From: an uncultured Bacteroidota bacterium
GTDB taxonomy: Bacteria; Bacteroidota; Bacteroidia; Flavobacteriales; UA16
Length of the DNA stretch: 40,467 nt
Assembly (NCBI GenBank): GCA_902535565.1
Contig: CACAUH010000003.1
Span: forward strand, 1 to 40,467
Direction of reading: 5' to 3'
Part shown: one piece after another, positions 15,996 to 25,177 of the stretch
How positions within the stretch are numbered: the stretch's first letter is position 1
Layout of the letters: each line of letters opens with the position of its first letter
Translations under genes and position numbers: made by a program
The notes under the pieces: model-generated
What the model was told of the DNA's origin: nothing
Databases searched by the model: none
What the model saw: only the letters and a program-made list of their open reading frames with translations

Positions 15996-17456
15996 ATGGA
16001 CTCCCTACACCCGTTGTTGCAGAAGGCGTATGACCCAGCGCGTTTTGGTCGTTTGGCGCACCAAGTGGTGGATGATTTGAAGCAACACCTTGAGGATGCT
16101 CAAGGTCGCAGCGCCCCCCGGTCTATGCCTTGGACAGCACCGCTTCAAGAGCGTGTGTTTTGGGAGGGCCGTTTGAGTCGCCCGGTCGGCTTGGTGGACC
16201 TCATGCGAGAGGTGGTGTCGCGGTCAAATGCGCTTCAGGACCCCCGGTATATGGGACACCAGGTGGCGGTTCCATTTCCTGATGGGGCTTTGGTTGGTCT
16301 GGTCACTGACCTCTTGAACAACGGGGGTGCGATTTATGAGATGGGGCCGACGAACTCAGCCATGGAGGAGGTGCTGATGTCCCGGATTGGGCGGATGATG
16401 GGTTTTCCCGAAGGGTGCGGCGGTGTGATGTGTCACGGGGGCACCTTGGCCAACATGGTGGCCCTCTTGGCTGCGAGACGATGGGCCGGGGGTCCGGATT
16501 GCGATCCTTGGCAACAAGGGGATGATGCTCGCGGTGCAGTTTTAGTTTCGAGGCAGGCGCACTATTGCGTTGACAGGGCTGTGCGAGTCATGGGATGGGG
16601 TGCGGAGGGCGTTGGGTTGGTGGACACGGATGCGCAGCATCGAATCACAAGGGAGGGGTTAGAGAGGGCGATGGCGGACACGTTGGCCAAGGGAAGGCGC
16701 GTGGTTTCGGTCGTTGGAAGTGCATGTACCACCAGCACTGGTGCCTATGATGATTTGAATCTGCTCGCTGATTTTGCGGAGGATCGAGGGATTTGGTTCC
16801 ACATCGACGGTGCCCACGGTGCCCCGGCAGTTTTTAGTGAACAGCACCGTCACTTGGTTGATGGTATAGAAAGGGCAGACAGTCTGGCCATGGACTTTCA
16901 CAAGATCATGGGAGTACCTGCGCTTTGCACGGGATTGTTCTATGCGAAACAAGAGCACAGTTTTTTGCCGTTTACCCAAACGGCAGAATACCTGTGGAGT
17001 GATGCAGAGGAGCCGGAGTGGTGGAACTTTGGAAAGCGCACGTTCGAGTGTACCAAGCGCATGCTCAGCACGCGTGTAGCTGCTGTTTTAGAAGAGTACG
17101 GGTCAGAAATTTGGGGCCACTTGGTAGACCGGCTGTTTGCTCTGGGGAGGGAACTGGCCGACCAGATTATGCAACGCGATGGCTTTGAACTGGCCATGGA
17201 GCCGGAGGCGAACATCGTTTGTTTTCGCTTTGTCCCCGACCAATTGAATTTGGACTCTCTTGAGAAGCAGAATGGCTTTACTGAGCGGTTGAGAAAGAGA
17301 CACCTGGAGGAAGGTGAACATTATGTGGTGATGACGCGGTTCGATGGCACGGTCTGGTTGCGGTGTACGTTGATGAACCCATTGACCAAAGCCGACGACT
17401 TGGAGGCCATGTTAGACAGCCTAGAGTCTCTTGCCGCAGGGCTTACTCGACAGTAA
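15996..17456 (+). CDS. Group II PLP-dependent amino-acid decarboxylase
   Basis: A 486-residue enzyme of the aromatic-L-amino-acid/glutamate/2,4-diaminobutyrate decarboxylase superfamily. The cofactor-stacking His is H189 (QAHYCVDRAV). D271 (FHIDGAHGAP) should bind the pyridine nitrogen, and K303 (MDFHKIMGVPAL) should form the Schiff base. The phosphate-binding turn is CHGGTLAN. The HKIMGVPAL context resembles diaminobutyrate decarboxylases more than glutamate decarboxylases, but substrate is not readable from sequence. Its start is 5 bases after a weak -7-like TCATTTTG. The 3' end overlaps glmS by 14 bases, convergently. Given panC nearby without panD, aspartate is a candidate substrate (see findings). 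Confidence 0.85.
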   Translation: MDSLHPLLQKAYDPARFGRLAHQVVDDLKQHLEDAQGRSAPRSMPWTAPLQERVFWEGRLSRPVGLVDLMREVVSRSNALQDPRYMGHQVAVPFPDGALVGLVTDLLNNGGAIYEMGPTNSAMEEVLMSRIGRMMGFPEGCGGVMCHGGTLANMVALLAARRWAGGPDCDPWQQGDDARGAVLVSRQAHYCVDRAVRVMGWGAEGVGLVDTDAQHRITREGLERAMADTLAKGRRVVSVVGSACTTSTGAYDDLNLLADFAEDRGIWFHIDGAHGAPAVFSEQHRHLVDGIERADSLAMDFHKIMGVPALCTGLFYAKQEHSFLPFTQTAEYLWSDAEEPEWWNFGKRTFECTKRMLSTRVAAVLEEYGSEIWGHLVDRLFALGRELADQIMQRDGFELAMEPEANIVCFRFVPDQLNLDSLEKQNGFTERLRKRHLEEGEHYVVMTRFDGTVWLRCTLMNPLTKADDLEAMLDSLESLAAGLTRQ

Positions 17457-19290
17457 CGCTTTTGGCTAGATTTCTTGGCTGGTCCACGTTTCTGTCGAGC
17501 ATGACGGCAATGTGGTAGCTCAACAGTTGGAACGGGATGGTGCTCAAAATCGGAATGAGGGCGTTTTGTGCTGGGTGAATTTGAACCGTGTGGTCGGCCA
17601 TTCTGGCGACTTCACTGTCTCCGGTGGACACCACGGCGATGACTTTTCCACCTCGGGCTTTGACCTCTTGAATGTTGGATAGCACTTTTTCGTAGTGGGC
17701 ATCTTGCGTGGCCACAATGAAGACAGGCATGTTCTCGTCGATTAGCGCAATGGGCCCGTGCTTCATTTCTGCCGCAGGATAGCCTTCAGCATGGATGTAG
17801 CTGATTTCTTTCAGTTTAAGCGCCCCTTCAAGGGCCACTGGGAAATTGTACCCCCTGCCTAGGAAGAGTGCGTTTGGTGCGTCTTTATATATCTCTGCAA
17901 TGGCCTTGATTTCGTTTTCTTTTTTGAGAATCGCGTCCACTTTGTTTGGGAGCTCTTCCAGCCCTACCATGAGGCGGTTCAGCTGCTGTGCATCGATGGT
18001 TTCCCTCAATTCTCCCACCCGAAGTGCCACGAGTGCGAGTACGGTGAGTTGTGCGGTAAAGGCCTTAGTGGAGGCGACCCCAATCTCAGGCCCCGCGTGT
18101 GTGTATGCGCCGCTGTGAGACTCTCTTGAGATGCTTGAACCCACGACGTTACAAATCCCAAACACATGGGCGCCGCGCTCCTTTGCCATGCGGATGGCCG
18201 CCAGCGTGTCTGCCGTCTCTCCAGATTGGCTAATGGCAATTAGAATGTCCCCAGCGCCTAACACGGGATTCCGATAACGGAATTCACTGGCATATTCTAC
18301 TTCTACCGGTATGCGGAGCAGGTCTTCGAACATGTACTCAGCCACCAAGCCCGCATGCCAACTGGTTCCACAGGCCACAATGATGAGGCGGTTGGCGTTG
18401 GACCACATGTCCTTGTGGTTGTCAATTCCAGCCATGCGAATGCCCCCGAGCCCAAGCCTTAACCTTCCCCGAAGACAGTCTGCAATCGAACGTGGTTGTT
18501 CGTGGATTTCCTTGAGCATGAAGTGCTCATAGCCCCCCTTTTCAATAGACTCCAGTGCCACTTCGAGTTCCGTGATGACCGGGGTGACCTTGTGGTTTTT
18601 TGTGGTTCTGATTTTTAATCCTGCTGTAAGGGAGATTCGGGCAACCTCTTCGTCTTCCAAGTACACAACGTTCTTGGTGTATTCAATGATTGGTGTGGCA
18701 TCGGATGCGATGAAGTATTCTCCATCTCCGATGCCGATGACCAGTGGGCTGGACTTCCTTGCGAGAACGAGTTCATCGGGTCGGCCAATGTCCACCACGG
18801 CGATGGCATAGGCACCCACGACCTCATTCAAGGCAACACGGGTTGCCTCGAACAGGTCCAATTCTTCACTGCTCCGCATTACCTCTGAAATGAGGTGTAC
18901 CAACACCTCTGTGTCGGTGTCACTGTAGAAGGTGTGGCCCCGGGCCATTAAAGTTTCCTTCAGTGAGTGGTAGTTCTCGATGATGCCGTTGTGGATCAGC
19001 GCGAGCTGTCCATCTCCACTGATGTGAGGGTGTGCGTTGATGTCGTTCGGAGGGCCGTGTGTCGCCCACCGCGTGTGTCCAATGCCCAAGTGCCCCTGAG
19101 GAGCACTGCCATCGAGGTGCTCCAAAAGATCGTCCACCTTGCCCTTTTTTCGGTGATGAGAAAGGGTGCCACTTGAGTCCAATACAGCAATTCCGGCGCT
19201 GTCATATCCTCGGTACTCAAGTCTTTTTAGCCCTTTGATGAGAAGGGGAAAAGCCGGTTGGTCGCCGAGGTATCCTACAATGCCGCACAT
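17443..19290 (-). CDS. glmS: Glutamine-fructose-6-phosphate aminotransferase (isomerizing)
   Basis: A 615-residue GlmS, which makes glucosamine-6-phosphate from fructose-6-phosphate and glutamine, the first step to UDP-GlcNAc for peptidoglycan and LPS. The N-terminal glutaminase nucleophile is Cys2 (MCGIVGYLG), with HTRWATHG and NGIIENY as substrate loops (about 1-220). Two SIS sugar-isomerase domains follow (about 290-420 and 455-590), with CGTSWHAG, SQSGETADTLAA and the loop AEGYPAAEMKHGPIALI. It ends NLAKSVTVE, the conserved C-terminal tail. A -7-like element lies 4 bases before the ATG. No glmS ribozyme leader is visible, since upstream space is only about 30 bases to the DUF4270 gene. 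Confidence 0.98.
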   Translation of the reverse strand: MCGIVGYLGDQPAFPLLIKGLKRLEYRGYDSAGIAVLDSSGTLSHHRKKGKVDDLLEHLDGSAPQGHLGIGHTRWATHGPPNDINAHPHISGDGQLALIHNGIIENYHSLKETLMARGHTFYSDTDTEVLVHLISEVMRSSEELDLFEATRVALNEVVGAYAIAVVDIGRPDELVLARKSSPLVIGIGDGEYFIASDATPIIEYTKNVVYLEDEEVARISLTAGLKIRTTKNHKVTPVITELEVALESIEKGGYEHFMLKEIHEQPRSIADCLRGRLRLGLGGIRMAGIDNHKDMWSNANRLIIVACGTSWHAGLVAEYMFEDLLRIPVEVEYASEFRYRNPVLGAGDILIAISQSGETADTLAAIRMAKERGAHVFGICNVVGSSISRESHSGAYTHAGPEIGVASTKAFTAQLTVLALVALRVGELRETIDAQQLNRLMVGLEELPNKVDAILKKENEIKAIAEIYKDAPNALFLGRGYNFPVALEGALKLKEISYIHAEGYPAAEMKHGPIALIDENMPVFIVATQDAHYEKVLSNIQEVKARGGKVIAVVSTGDSEVARMADHTVQIHPAQNALIPILSTIPFQLLSYHIAVMLDRNVDQPRNLAKSVTVE

Positions 19291-19294
19291 GAGA

Positions 19295-19302
19295 TAAAGA
19301 TA
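19295..19302 (-). promoter_or_regulatory. -7-like element directly before glmS
   Basis: TATCTTTA on the minus strand (one base off TAnnTTTG) ends 4 bases before the glmS ATG. If used, the transcript would start at or next to the start codon. Confidence 0.4.
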
Positions 19303-19321
19303 CTCTCAATGCGGGTTCCGG

Positions 19322-20593
19322 CTATTCTGACCGGGTAACGATGAATGCGGCTTCTGTGGTGGATTGCGGGGTGCGGAACACCACCTGTTCCAACGCTACT
19401 GAAGAGAGCTCTGAGTAGAGGTAGACATGGGGACGCGATTCTTCCCCGTTAAGTCTGCGTTGAGCGTAGATCGGAAGGTTGATCACGTACGCATTTTGGG
19501 TGGGGTCGTAAGCGCCGCCATAGGTGACCCCTGGGGACGCTACCTCCGGAGTGAATTCAAGGCCGCCATTCAGGCCCTTCATGAAGGCGGTAAGTCCGGC
19601 AGGTCGCGGCAGTTTTGACGGGACATCCTCTAAAGGCAGGACAACCTCTGCCCTGTTGATGACTGTTCCGCTTTCGACATCGAGGCTGTCCAACCCACTC
19701 AGGTCGAGCCTCAGATATGAACCTGCTGCACCAACCAATGCGACACGGGGGGCGTTTTCCGTGGGCAGACTGTCATTCAACAGTCCAAATTCCGGGGGCC
19801 AACTGTGTCTGAAGTGTCCAATTCGAGCGGCATTGCTGTTGATGATGAAGTTGTAGCTCGTCGTGTCGGTTGTGTTGTGGTAGTGCAGTGTCAGGTATGA
19901 TGTGCCGGCGTTGGGCTCAAGGCTTACGACTCCACCACCACCGGACTCAGATCGTACTTGGAGCCCCTTGAACCAAGACCGCCACGCGTCATTTGAGGCA
20001 TACACGGAGGTGTCTGCGTCAATCAACCCTTGTCCAAAGGAAGTGTTGAGTGGAATTCGGACTTGCGCGGAAAAAGCTTCTGAGCCAACGTAAACCGAAT
20101 CAAACGGGTGCATTTGAACGGGTTGACCTGAGGGAATGGCGAGGTTAATGGGAATGGTTGGTGGAATGTCTTGGCTGTAATAGGAGCTGTCTATGGAAAT
20201 CGTGTCCGCCAATTGCTCCACGCTCAGGATTTGATCGAAGTTGAGTCCATAGGATGGTCCATTGAACCGCAAGGTGAAGATGACGCTGTCACAGACGGGG
20301 TTGGTACCAAAGTCCTTGTTGGTCTGGGAGAGGCGCAATTCCGCCGAAAAGAAGGCCGATGTCAGGCCGCTAATTGGGTCTATGGTGTTGCCAAGAAGAA
20401 GGCGGCTCCTTTCGTCTGTGCGAAGAGAATCGACGGGCACCATTTCGATGGAAAAGGCCAGCGTGTCGGTTCGTAAATCCAGCAGTTCACCATCGGGTTG
20501 GAGCCCGAGTCCAAGGTCTCCGTTGGGTTTCCTGCACCCAACAGTGGTTGCGGATACGAGCAAGAGCAAAAAAGCGACGCGTGCGAAACGCAT
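19322..20593 (-). CDS. DUF4270 family lipoprotein
   Basis: A 423-residue protein with a lipoprotein signal peptide (MRFARVAFLLLLVSATTVGC, lipobox TVGC). The mature sequence is beta-rich, with repeated strand-loop segments. Recognisable DUF4270 features include GLGLQPDGELLDLRTDTLAFSI-like spacing near the N-terminus, LLLGNTIDPISG, and a late RLNGEESRPHVYLYSE region. Members are cell-surface or periplasmic proteins of Bacteroidota of unknown function. The gene lies between the short GT5 gene and glmS on the same strand, a neighbourhood I recognise from flavobacteria. The frame is open upstream to 20782, but the signal peptide sets the start at 20593. Confidence 0.85.
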   Translation of the reverse strand: MRFARVAFLLLLVSATTVGCRKPNGDLGLGLQPDGELLDLRTDTLAFSIEMVPVDSLRTDERSRLLLGNTIDPISGLTSAFFSAELRLSQTNKDFGTNPVCDSVIFTLRFNGPSYGLNFDQILSVEQLADTISIDSSYYSQDIPPTIPINLAIPSGQPVQMHPFDSVYVGSEAFSAQVRIPLNTSFGQGLIDADTSVYASNDAWRSWFKGLQVRSESGGGGVVSLEPNAGTSYLTLHYHNTTDTTSYNFIINSNAARIGHFRHSWPPEFGLLNDSLPTENAPRVALVGAAGSYLRLDLSGLDSLDVESGTVINRAEVVLPLEDVPSKLPRPAGLTAFMKGLNGGLEFTPEVASPGVTYGGAYDPTQNAYVINLPIYAQRRLNGEESRPHVYLYSELSSVALEQVVFRTPQSTTEAAFIVTRSE

Positions 20594-20699
20594 GGGTGAA
20601 TCGGATTGAGGCACGAAAGGTCGTGCAGAATGGCCGTCGGGGCACACCTTCGTCAACCGATGGTCGAAGGCGCAGAATGTCAGACGGAAAGAAGAAGGC

Positions 20700-21530
20700 T
20701 TACTCCTCAACGGCCACCTCCTTTCCCTCGAGGATGGTGTCGTAGAAGTTGGCAACTTCAGCAGCACCAAGCTCGGCTTCAACGTGCTTCATTTTTGGCA
20801 ACTCTGAAGATTGGAATAGCGTGTTGGTTTCTTGTGTCAACTCTTCTGAACCAGCGATGATGGCATCAGAGTGTTTGATGGCGAGGGCATTCAACGCGTC
20901 GAATGTGGGAATTTGAATGGACTCGACTTTTTCTTTTTGGATGCCGTCAAAGGTGATTTTTTCGTGCAGGCTTCCGTTCAATGTGCCCTTGAAACCCTCA
21001 TTGTAAAGGCTTGTGACAATTTTGGTGTTCTCAAAGTGAGCGTCTTCGTTGAAGAGGTTTTTCAGGTAGAGCGGCACAAGAGAAGCCATCCAGCCATGGC
21101 AGTGAATGATGTCTGGGGCCCATGAAAGCTTGCGCACGGTTTCAAGGACGCCTCGAGCAAAGAAGATGGCGCGCTCATCGTTGTCGGACACAAGCTTGTC
21201 TTTGGCATCAAGCCAAGTGACTTTCTTTTTAAAATAGTGCTCGTTGTCTATAAAATAGACTTGCATCCGTGCAGTGGGAATGGAAGCCACCTTGATGATC
21301 AAAGGGTGGTCCGTGTCGTTGATGTTCAGGTTCATGCCGCTCAAACGGATGACCTCATGCAACTGATGGCGGCGCTCATTGATGACACCAAAACGAGGCA
21401 TGAAAACACGGATTTCACGGCCGCGCTCGTGTATACCCTGAGGAATTTGCCTTGCTGCCCTGCTGATGTCACTCTCCGGGAGAAAAGGTTGAATTGCTTG
21501 ACTGACGTAGAGGATGCGGGTCTTGCTCAT
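20700..21530 (-). CDS. Short glycogen/starch synthase-like protein (GT5 N-terminal domain only)
   Basis: A 276-residue protein matching the N-terminal GT5 domain of glycogen synthases: KTRILYVSQAIQPF at the start, INERRHQLHEVIRLSGMNL, YFIDNEHYF, NDERAIFFARGVLETV and PDIIHCHGWMASLVPLYLK. True glycogen synthases are about 470 residues and carry a second Rossmann domain with the ADP-glucose site, which is absent here. This short form occurs in flavobacteria next to panC and DUF4270 and is usually annotated glycogen synthase. Catalytic activity is doubtful. The start at 21530 follows a consensus promoter. It is divergent from panC. Confidence 0.85.
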   Translation of the reverse strand: MSKTRILYVSQAIQPFLPESDISRAARQIPQGIHERGREIRVFMPRFGVINERRHQLHEVIRLSGMNLNINDTDHPLIIKVASIPTARMQVYFIDNEHYFKKKVTWLDAKDKLVSDNDERAIFFARGVLETVRKLSWAPDIIHCHGWMASLVPLYLKNLFNEDAHFENTKIVTSLYNEGFKGTLNGSLHEKITFDGIQKEKVESIQIPTFDALNALAIKHSDAIIAGSEELTQETNTLFQSSELPKMKHVEAELGAAEVANFYDTILEGKEVAVEE

Positions 21531-21556
21531 GAATCTTCCGGAATAACAGGCTCCCT

Positions 21557-21587
21557 CAAATATAGCGCGAAAACCTTGGAAATTCAA
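21557..21587 (-). promoter_or_regulatory. Promoter of the short GT5 gene
   Basis: Minus strand TTG (21585-21587), a 20-base spacer and TATATTTG (21557-21564) match the Bacteroidota -33/-7 consensus fully. The start codon is 26 bases beyond the -7 element. Together with tRNA-Asn this is the clearest promoter in the window. Confidence 0.72.
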
Positions 21588-21704
21588 GCGCTTCCGCTAC
21601 TTTAAGCGCCTCAAATTCGTGTCTGTTGGCACAGATTAACGGTCTGTCGGCGAATCTCCGCCCCCTGGCCCTAGCCAACAGAAACGAACCATCGCGGAAG
21701 GGCA

Positions 21705-22547
21705 GTGCGCATTTATCATGCATTTGAAGACTGGAGGTGTGCGTCTGAGGAGGCGCTTGGGTCGGCCTCAGTGGGTTTTGTGCCCACCATGGGGGCCCTG
21801 CATGACGGCCACGCGTCCTTGATTCGGCGGGCCCGACATGAGCTCGGTGATGGCGGTCATGTGGTTGTGAGTGTATACGTGAACCCCACTCAATTCAATG
21901 ATGCCGCAGACTTTGAGATGTATCCGAGCACGCGAGAATCTGACATCAAAATGGCTGAGGATGCCGGTGCGGACGCGATGGTGTTTCCCCGTTCTGATGA
22001 GTTGTATCCTCATGGCGTCCCCGAAAAGGCTGAGCCCGTAGACTATGGCATGCTGACGAGTCATTGGGAGGCTTCACACAGGCAAGGACATTTCGACGGT
22101 GTTGTGGCAGTGGTGCGTTCCTTGTTTCGACTGGTTGAACCAGAGCGGGCTTATTTCGGGGAAAAGGATTGGCAGCAGCTGGCTGTCATCTCTGAATTGG
22201 TTCGTCGTGAATTTCCTGGCTTGAGTGTTGTTCCTGTTTCTACGGTCCGCGAACCTGACGGCTTGGCCATGAGTTCGCGGAACACCCGTTTAGCGCCCCA
22301 TGATCGGGATGCTGCTGCCCTGCTTTATGGTGCATTGTGCGCAGTCGCGGAGGCTGGTGGAACTGATGACAGTGTTGACCAGCAGACTGCCGCGCTCTGT
22401 GCCAAAGGGTGGGAGATGGAGTATTTGGCGGTGGTGGATGCGGAGACCCTAGAGGACGGTGTTGACCCGGCGCGAGCAAGGCGCGTTGTTGCGGCTGGTT
22501 TTTGGGGCGGGGTAAGGCTTATTGATAACCTTCGGGTTTTGTGTTGA
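21705..22547 (+). CDS. panC: Pantoate-beta-alanine ligase (pantothenate synthetase)
   Basis: A 280-residue PanC, which condenses pantoate and beta-alanine with ATP to pantothenate, the last step before CoA synthesis. The nucleotidyltransferase signature is intact: PTMGALHDGHASLI with the HxGH-type motif, VNPTQFN for pantoate, FGEKDWQQL and the KMSKS-like MSSRN after EPDGLA. The start is a GTG at 21705, preceded by GGAAGG. In flavobacteria panD usually follows panC, but here the next gene is tatA and no pyruvoyl-type PanD is found in the window. Confidence 0.95.
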   Translation: MRIYHAFEDWRCASEEALGSASVGFVPTMGALHDGHASLIRRARHELGDGGHVVVSVYVNPTQFNDAADFEMYPSTRESDIKMAEDAGADAMVFPRSDELYPHGVPEKAEPVDYGMLTSHWEASHRQGHFDGVVAVVRSLFRLVEPERAYFGEKDWQQLAVISELVRREFPGLSVVPVSTVREPDGLAMSSRNTRLAPHDRDAAALLYGALCAVAEAGGTDDSVDQQTAALCAKGWEMEYLAVVDAETLEDGVDPARARRVVAAGFWGGVRLIDNLRVLC

Positions 22548-22604
22548 GCTCTTGGGGTGGCATTGACAGCATCTTTTGCCGAACTTCGTGCCAAAATCCG
22601 CCGG

Positions 22605-22775
22605 ATGGGAGCCATTGGACCTACTCAAGTTTTTCTGATCGTTTTGGTCGTTCTCTTGTTGTTCGGAGGAAGAAAGATCCCCGAGTTGATGCGCGGTTTG
22701 GGCCGTGGAGTGAAGGAGTTTAAGGACGCCACGCAGGACGACGGCAAGGCCGGCGATGATGGCGATAAGGCCTGA
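22605..22775 (+). CDS. tatA: Twin-arginine translocase subunit TatA/TatE
   Basis: A 56-residue TatA: a short periplasmic N-terminus (MGAIGPTQ), one transmembrane helix ([14 protein letters not shown]), the FGG hinge, the amphipathic helix [20 protein letters not shown], and a charged tail. TatA oligomers form the pore of the Tat pathway for folded proteins. The frame is open to a GTG at 22557, but the family N-terminus and hinge spacing fit the ATG at 22605. No tatC is present in the window. The superoxide dismutase at 28.2 kb has a Tat-like KR signal and could be a client. Confidence 0.9.
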   Translation: MGAIGPTQVFLIVLVVLLLFGGRKIPELMRGLGRGVKEFKDATQDDGKAGDDGDKA

Positions 22776-24087
22776 TTGCTGCGCCTCCGCTCACGTTGTC
22801 CGATTCTGGTTGACTGGCTGTTTCATTGGTTGGTCATTTGGACTGATTGCCCAGGCGGACTCTCTTGAACACGCCCTTGACTCGACCCGTTCTGCAAAAC
22901 CCTTGGTGTCGGAACCAACAAGGGTAGATTTTGATTCAGTCGCGATGTCCTTTGCGCAACGGGCAGATTCACTTTGGCTGGCTTGGTGCAAAGAGGCACA
23001 TTGTGCCAGCATCGACAGCGCGGTTTGGTTTGCAGGCACTTCAAGCAAGCAGTTGGCCAGGTCTTTGGATACGGCGGCGGTTGTGAGAGACCTAGCAGAC
23101 TTGGACCGCAGGACCGCGTTTGACCTTGCACCGCACGGTGCGGTCTTGGATCGGATTGCCTTTATGATGCGAAACAGGCCCATTTTCCTTGGGAGGATGA
23201 TGGGACGCGCCCCCCGCTATTTCCCAATGTTCGAGGAGGCGCTGGACCGTCATGGACTTCCTCTTGAGCTGAAGTATTTGCCTGTGTTGGAGAGTGGACT
23301 GAACCCTCTCGCCAGAAGCCATGCTGGCGCGACAGGCCTGTGGCAGTTCATGTATTCAACGGCGCGAAGGCACGAATTGGAAATCAACAGTTGGGTGGAT
23401 GAGCGAAAGGACCCGATGGCTTCGACGGAGGCTGCCTGCCGGTTTTTGAAGCGCTTGTTTAAGATTTATGATGGTGATTGGCATCTGGCTTTGGCGGCCT
23501 ACAATGCGGGGTCAGGCAATGTCAACAAGGCCATTCGAAGAGCTGGTTCTCGTGACTTTTGGCGCGTGCGTCGTTTTTTGCCGAGGGAGACGGCCAAGTA
23601 TGTGCCATCGATTATTGCTTTGGCGTATTTGTTTGCTCACCCTGTGGAGGCCGGCCTGATTCCGAGTGAAACGGTTGTTCCCGCCTTTGCGTTGGACACG
23701 GTCATGGTGTATCAGAATGTGCGGTTTGATCAAGTGTCCAAGGTCACAGGCCGTCCCACGGAGGAGGTGGCGCAATTGAATCCCCAGTATCGGAAGGAGG
23801 TCGTTCCGGGTGCGATCGGTGGCGGGTGGCCCATTGTTTTGCCCTTGGAGTCTGTGGGTGCATTTATAGAAGGGTTGCCAGAGGCACTGCTGTGGGAGCC
23901 GCATCGTACCCCCGAGGTTCGTTTTGAGCCAGAGGTGACGGTGTACCGGGTTCGGAGTGGGGATGTGTTGGGGACCATAGCAAGAAAGCACGGCGTATCG
24001 GTGCGTGAATTGAAAAAGTGGAACGGGTTGAGCGGAGACATGATTCGGGCCGGACAGAAACTCTATATACATGCGGACCCACATTGA
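22756..24087 (+). CDS. Membrane-bound lytic transglycosylase with SLT and LysM domains (MltD-like)
   Basis: A 443-residue protein with an N-terminal secretion signal ([21 protein letters not shown]). It has an SLT lytic transglycosylase domain at about 160-275, with the catalytic Glu E179 in [10 protein letters not shown], then GATGLWQFM and [14 protein letters not shown] degenerate LysM-like stretch follows (about 310-355), then a clear C-terminal LysM ([19 protein letters not shown]) that binds peptidoglycan. The family cleaves glycan strands to 1,6-anhydro-muropeptides. The start overlaps tatA by 20 bases, and the stop overlaps the next possible start by 17 bases, so translation coupling is likely. 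Confidence 0.92.
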   Translation: MMAIRPDCCASAHVVRFWLTGCFIGWSFGLIAQADSLEHALDSTRSAKPLVSEPTRVDFDSVAMSFAQRADSLWLAWCKEAHCASIDSAVWFAGTSSKQLARSLDTAAVVRDLADLDRRTAFDLAPHGAVLDRIAFMMRNRPIFLGRMMGRAPRYFPMFEEALDRHGLPLELKYLPVLESGLNPLARSHAGATGLWQFMYSTARRHELEINSWVDERKDPMASTEAACRFLKRLFKIYDGDWHLALAAYNAGSGNVNKAIRRAGSRDFWRVRRFLPRETAKYVPSIIALAYLFAHPVEAGLIPSETVVPAFALDTVMVYQNVRFDQVSKVTGRPTEEVAQLNPQYRKEVVPGAIGGGWPIVLPLESVGAFIEGLPEALLWEPHRTPEVRFEPEVTVYRVRSGDVLGTIARKHGVSVRELKKWNGLSGDMIRAGQKLYIHADPH

Positions 24088-25177
24088 GCTCAGTCATTGC
24101 CCTCGCGATTGTTTCATGGTGATTTGGGCAGTTGCTCTGTTGCTTTCATTGGCCTCTTGTTCTGGGTTGGAGGGTGAGGGCGCGGAAGGGTCCGCAGCGT
24201 CAAGGGAGTCTCTTCTCCCGGGAAAGTTGGGCCCCAGTGGCGAGGTGGTAATGGTGGTGTCCGAGCCGCTCTGGAATCGTGGGATTGGTGATGCAGTTGA
24301 CAGCGTTTTTTTGCGGCCTGTTCGGGTGCTACCGCAATACGAACCGCGGTTTGATGTGATACGTTTGGACCCTTCAGAGTTTGACCGCTTCTGGAAGCCC
24401 CACCGCAACCTCGTCGTCTTTGATATTGCAGACCGGATTGACACGCAGGAGCCGCAAATGAGGGTGATGCGCTCTCGATTTGCGAAAGGGCAGGTTTACG
24501 TTGAGGTTAAGGCGAGAACAGCGCAGGCCGCTTCCGCCCTGCTCCTTGACCCTCTTCAGGGTGAAATGTTGGTTGACCTATTGGAAGAGGAGGAGGCGAA
24601 ACGCTATGCCCAATGGTTCGCCTTGGACCGGAATGAAGTTTTGGAGCGCAAGGTCCAGCAGGCACACGGATTGGCCTCTGTGCTTCCACGAGATGCCCGC
24701 ATGGTGACTTCTGATGAGGGCTTTGCTTGGATTGAACGGAACTTGACCCGAATGAAAGGCGGGCGTAATCACGATGTACAGATGGGCATCATCCTGCACC
24801 GCACTCTATATGGGGGGCCGGCGGATTTTTCTATGGACCGAATGCTCGCTCGGCGGGATTCGTTGCTCAAGGCCCGTATTTCTGGCCCCAACCCCGATAG
24901 TCACATGGTGACGGAGTTTCGGTTGCCTCCGCGGTATGAAGAGGTGTCTTTTAGGGGTGGTTTTGCAGCGAAGATGCGCGGTTTGTGGAGGATGGAGGGC
25001 GACTTTATGGGCGGCCCATGGACCTCCATTGCTTGGGTGGACGAGGCCCGCGGACAGTTGGTGTCTGTAGACGGCTACGTTTATGCACCTTATTTCGGAA
25101 AGCGAGAATACTTGAGGGAAGTCGAAGCCATTGTTCGTTCATTCGCCCCTGCCGACACTAAAACCAATTCACCATGA
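24071..25177 (+). CDS. DUF4837 family lipoprotein
   Basis: A protein of up to 368 residues with a lipoprotein signal (AVALLLSLASC, lipobox SLASC). The mature part begins with low-complexity Gly/Ala/Glu, then GEVVMVVSEPLWNRGIGDAVDSV and FWKPHRNLVVFDIADR, which I recognise as the DUF4837 pattern of Bacteroidota. The C-terminal region contains WRMEGDFMGGPWTSIAWVDE. Function is unknown; an envelope role is likely from the signal and neighbours. The ATG at 24116 would give a shorter leader and avoid overlap with the transglycosylase gene. The stop overlaps the next start in an ATGA. Confidence 0.82.
   Translation: MRTHIELSHCPRDCFMVIWAVALLLSLASCSGLEGEGAEGSAASRESLLPGKLGPSGEVVMVVSEPLWNRGIGDAVDSVFLRPVRVLPQYEPRFDVIRLDPSEFDRFWKPHRNLVVFDIADRIDTQEPQMRVMRSRFAKGQVYVEVKARTAQAASALLLDPLQGEMLVDLLEEEEAKRYAQWFALDRNEVLERKVQQAHGLASVLPRDARMVTSDEGFAWIERNLTRMKGGRNHDVQMGIILHRTLYGGPADFSMDRMLARRDSLLKARISGPNPDSHMVTEFRLPPRYEEVSFRGGFAAKMRGLWRMEGDFMGGPWTSIAWVDEARGQLVSVDGYVYAPYFGKREYLREVEAIVRSFAPADTKTNSP

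Noticed and set aside
19291..19321. glmS ribozyme or other leader riboswitch
   Set aside because: Only about 30 bases separate glmS from the upstream gene, far too short for the ribozyme.
20640..20690. CCTTCG/CGAAGG inverted repeat after the GT5 gene as a terminator
   Set aside because: The arms are short, the loop is long and no T run follows on the minus strand.
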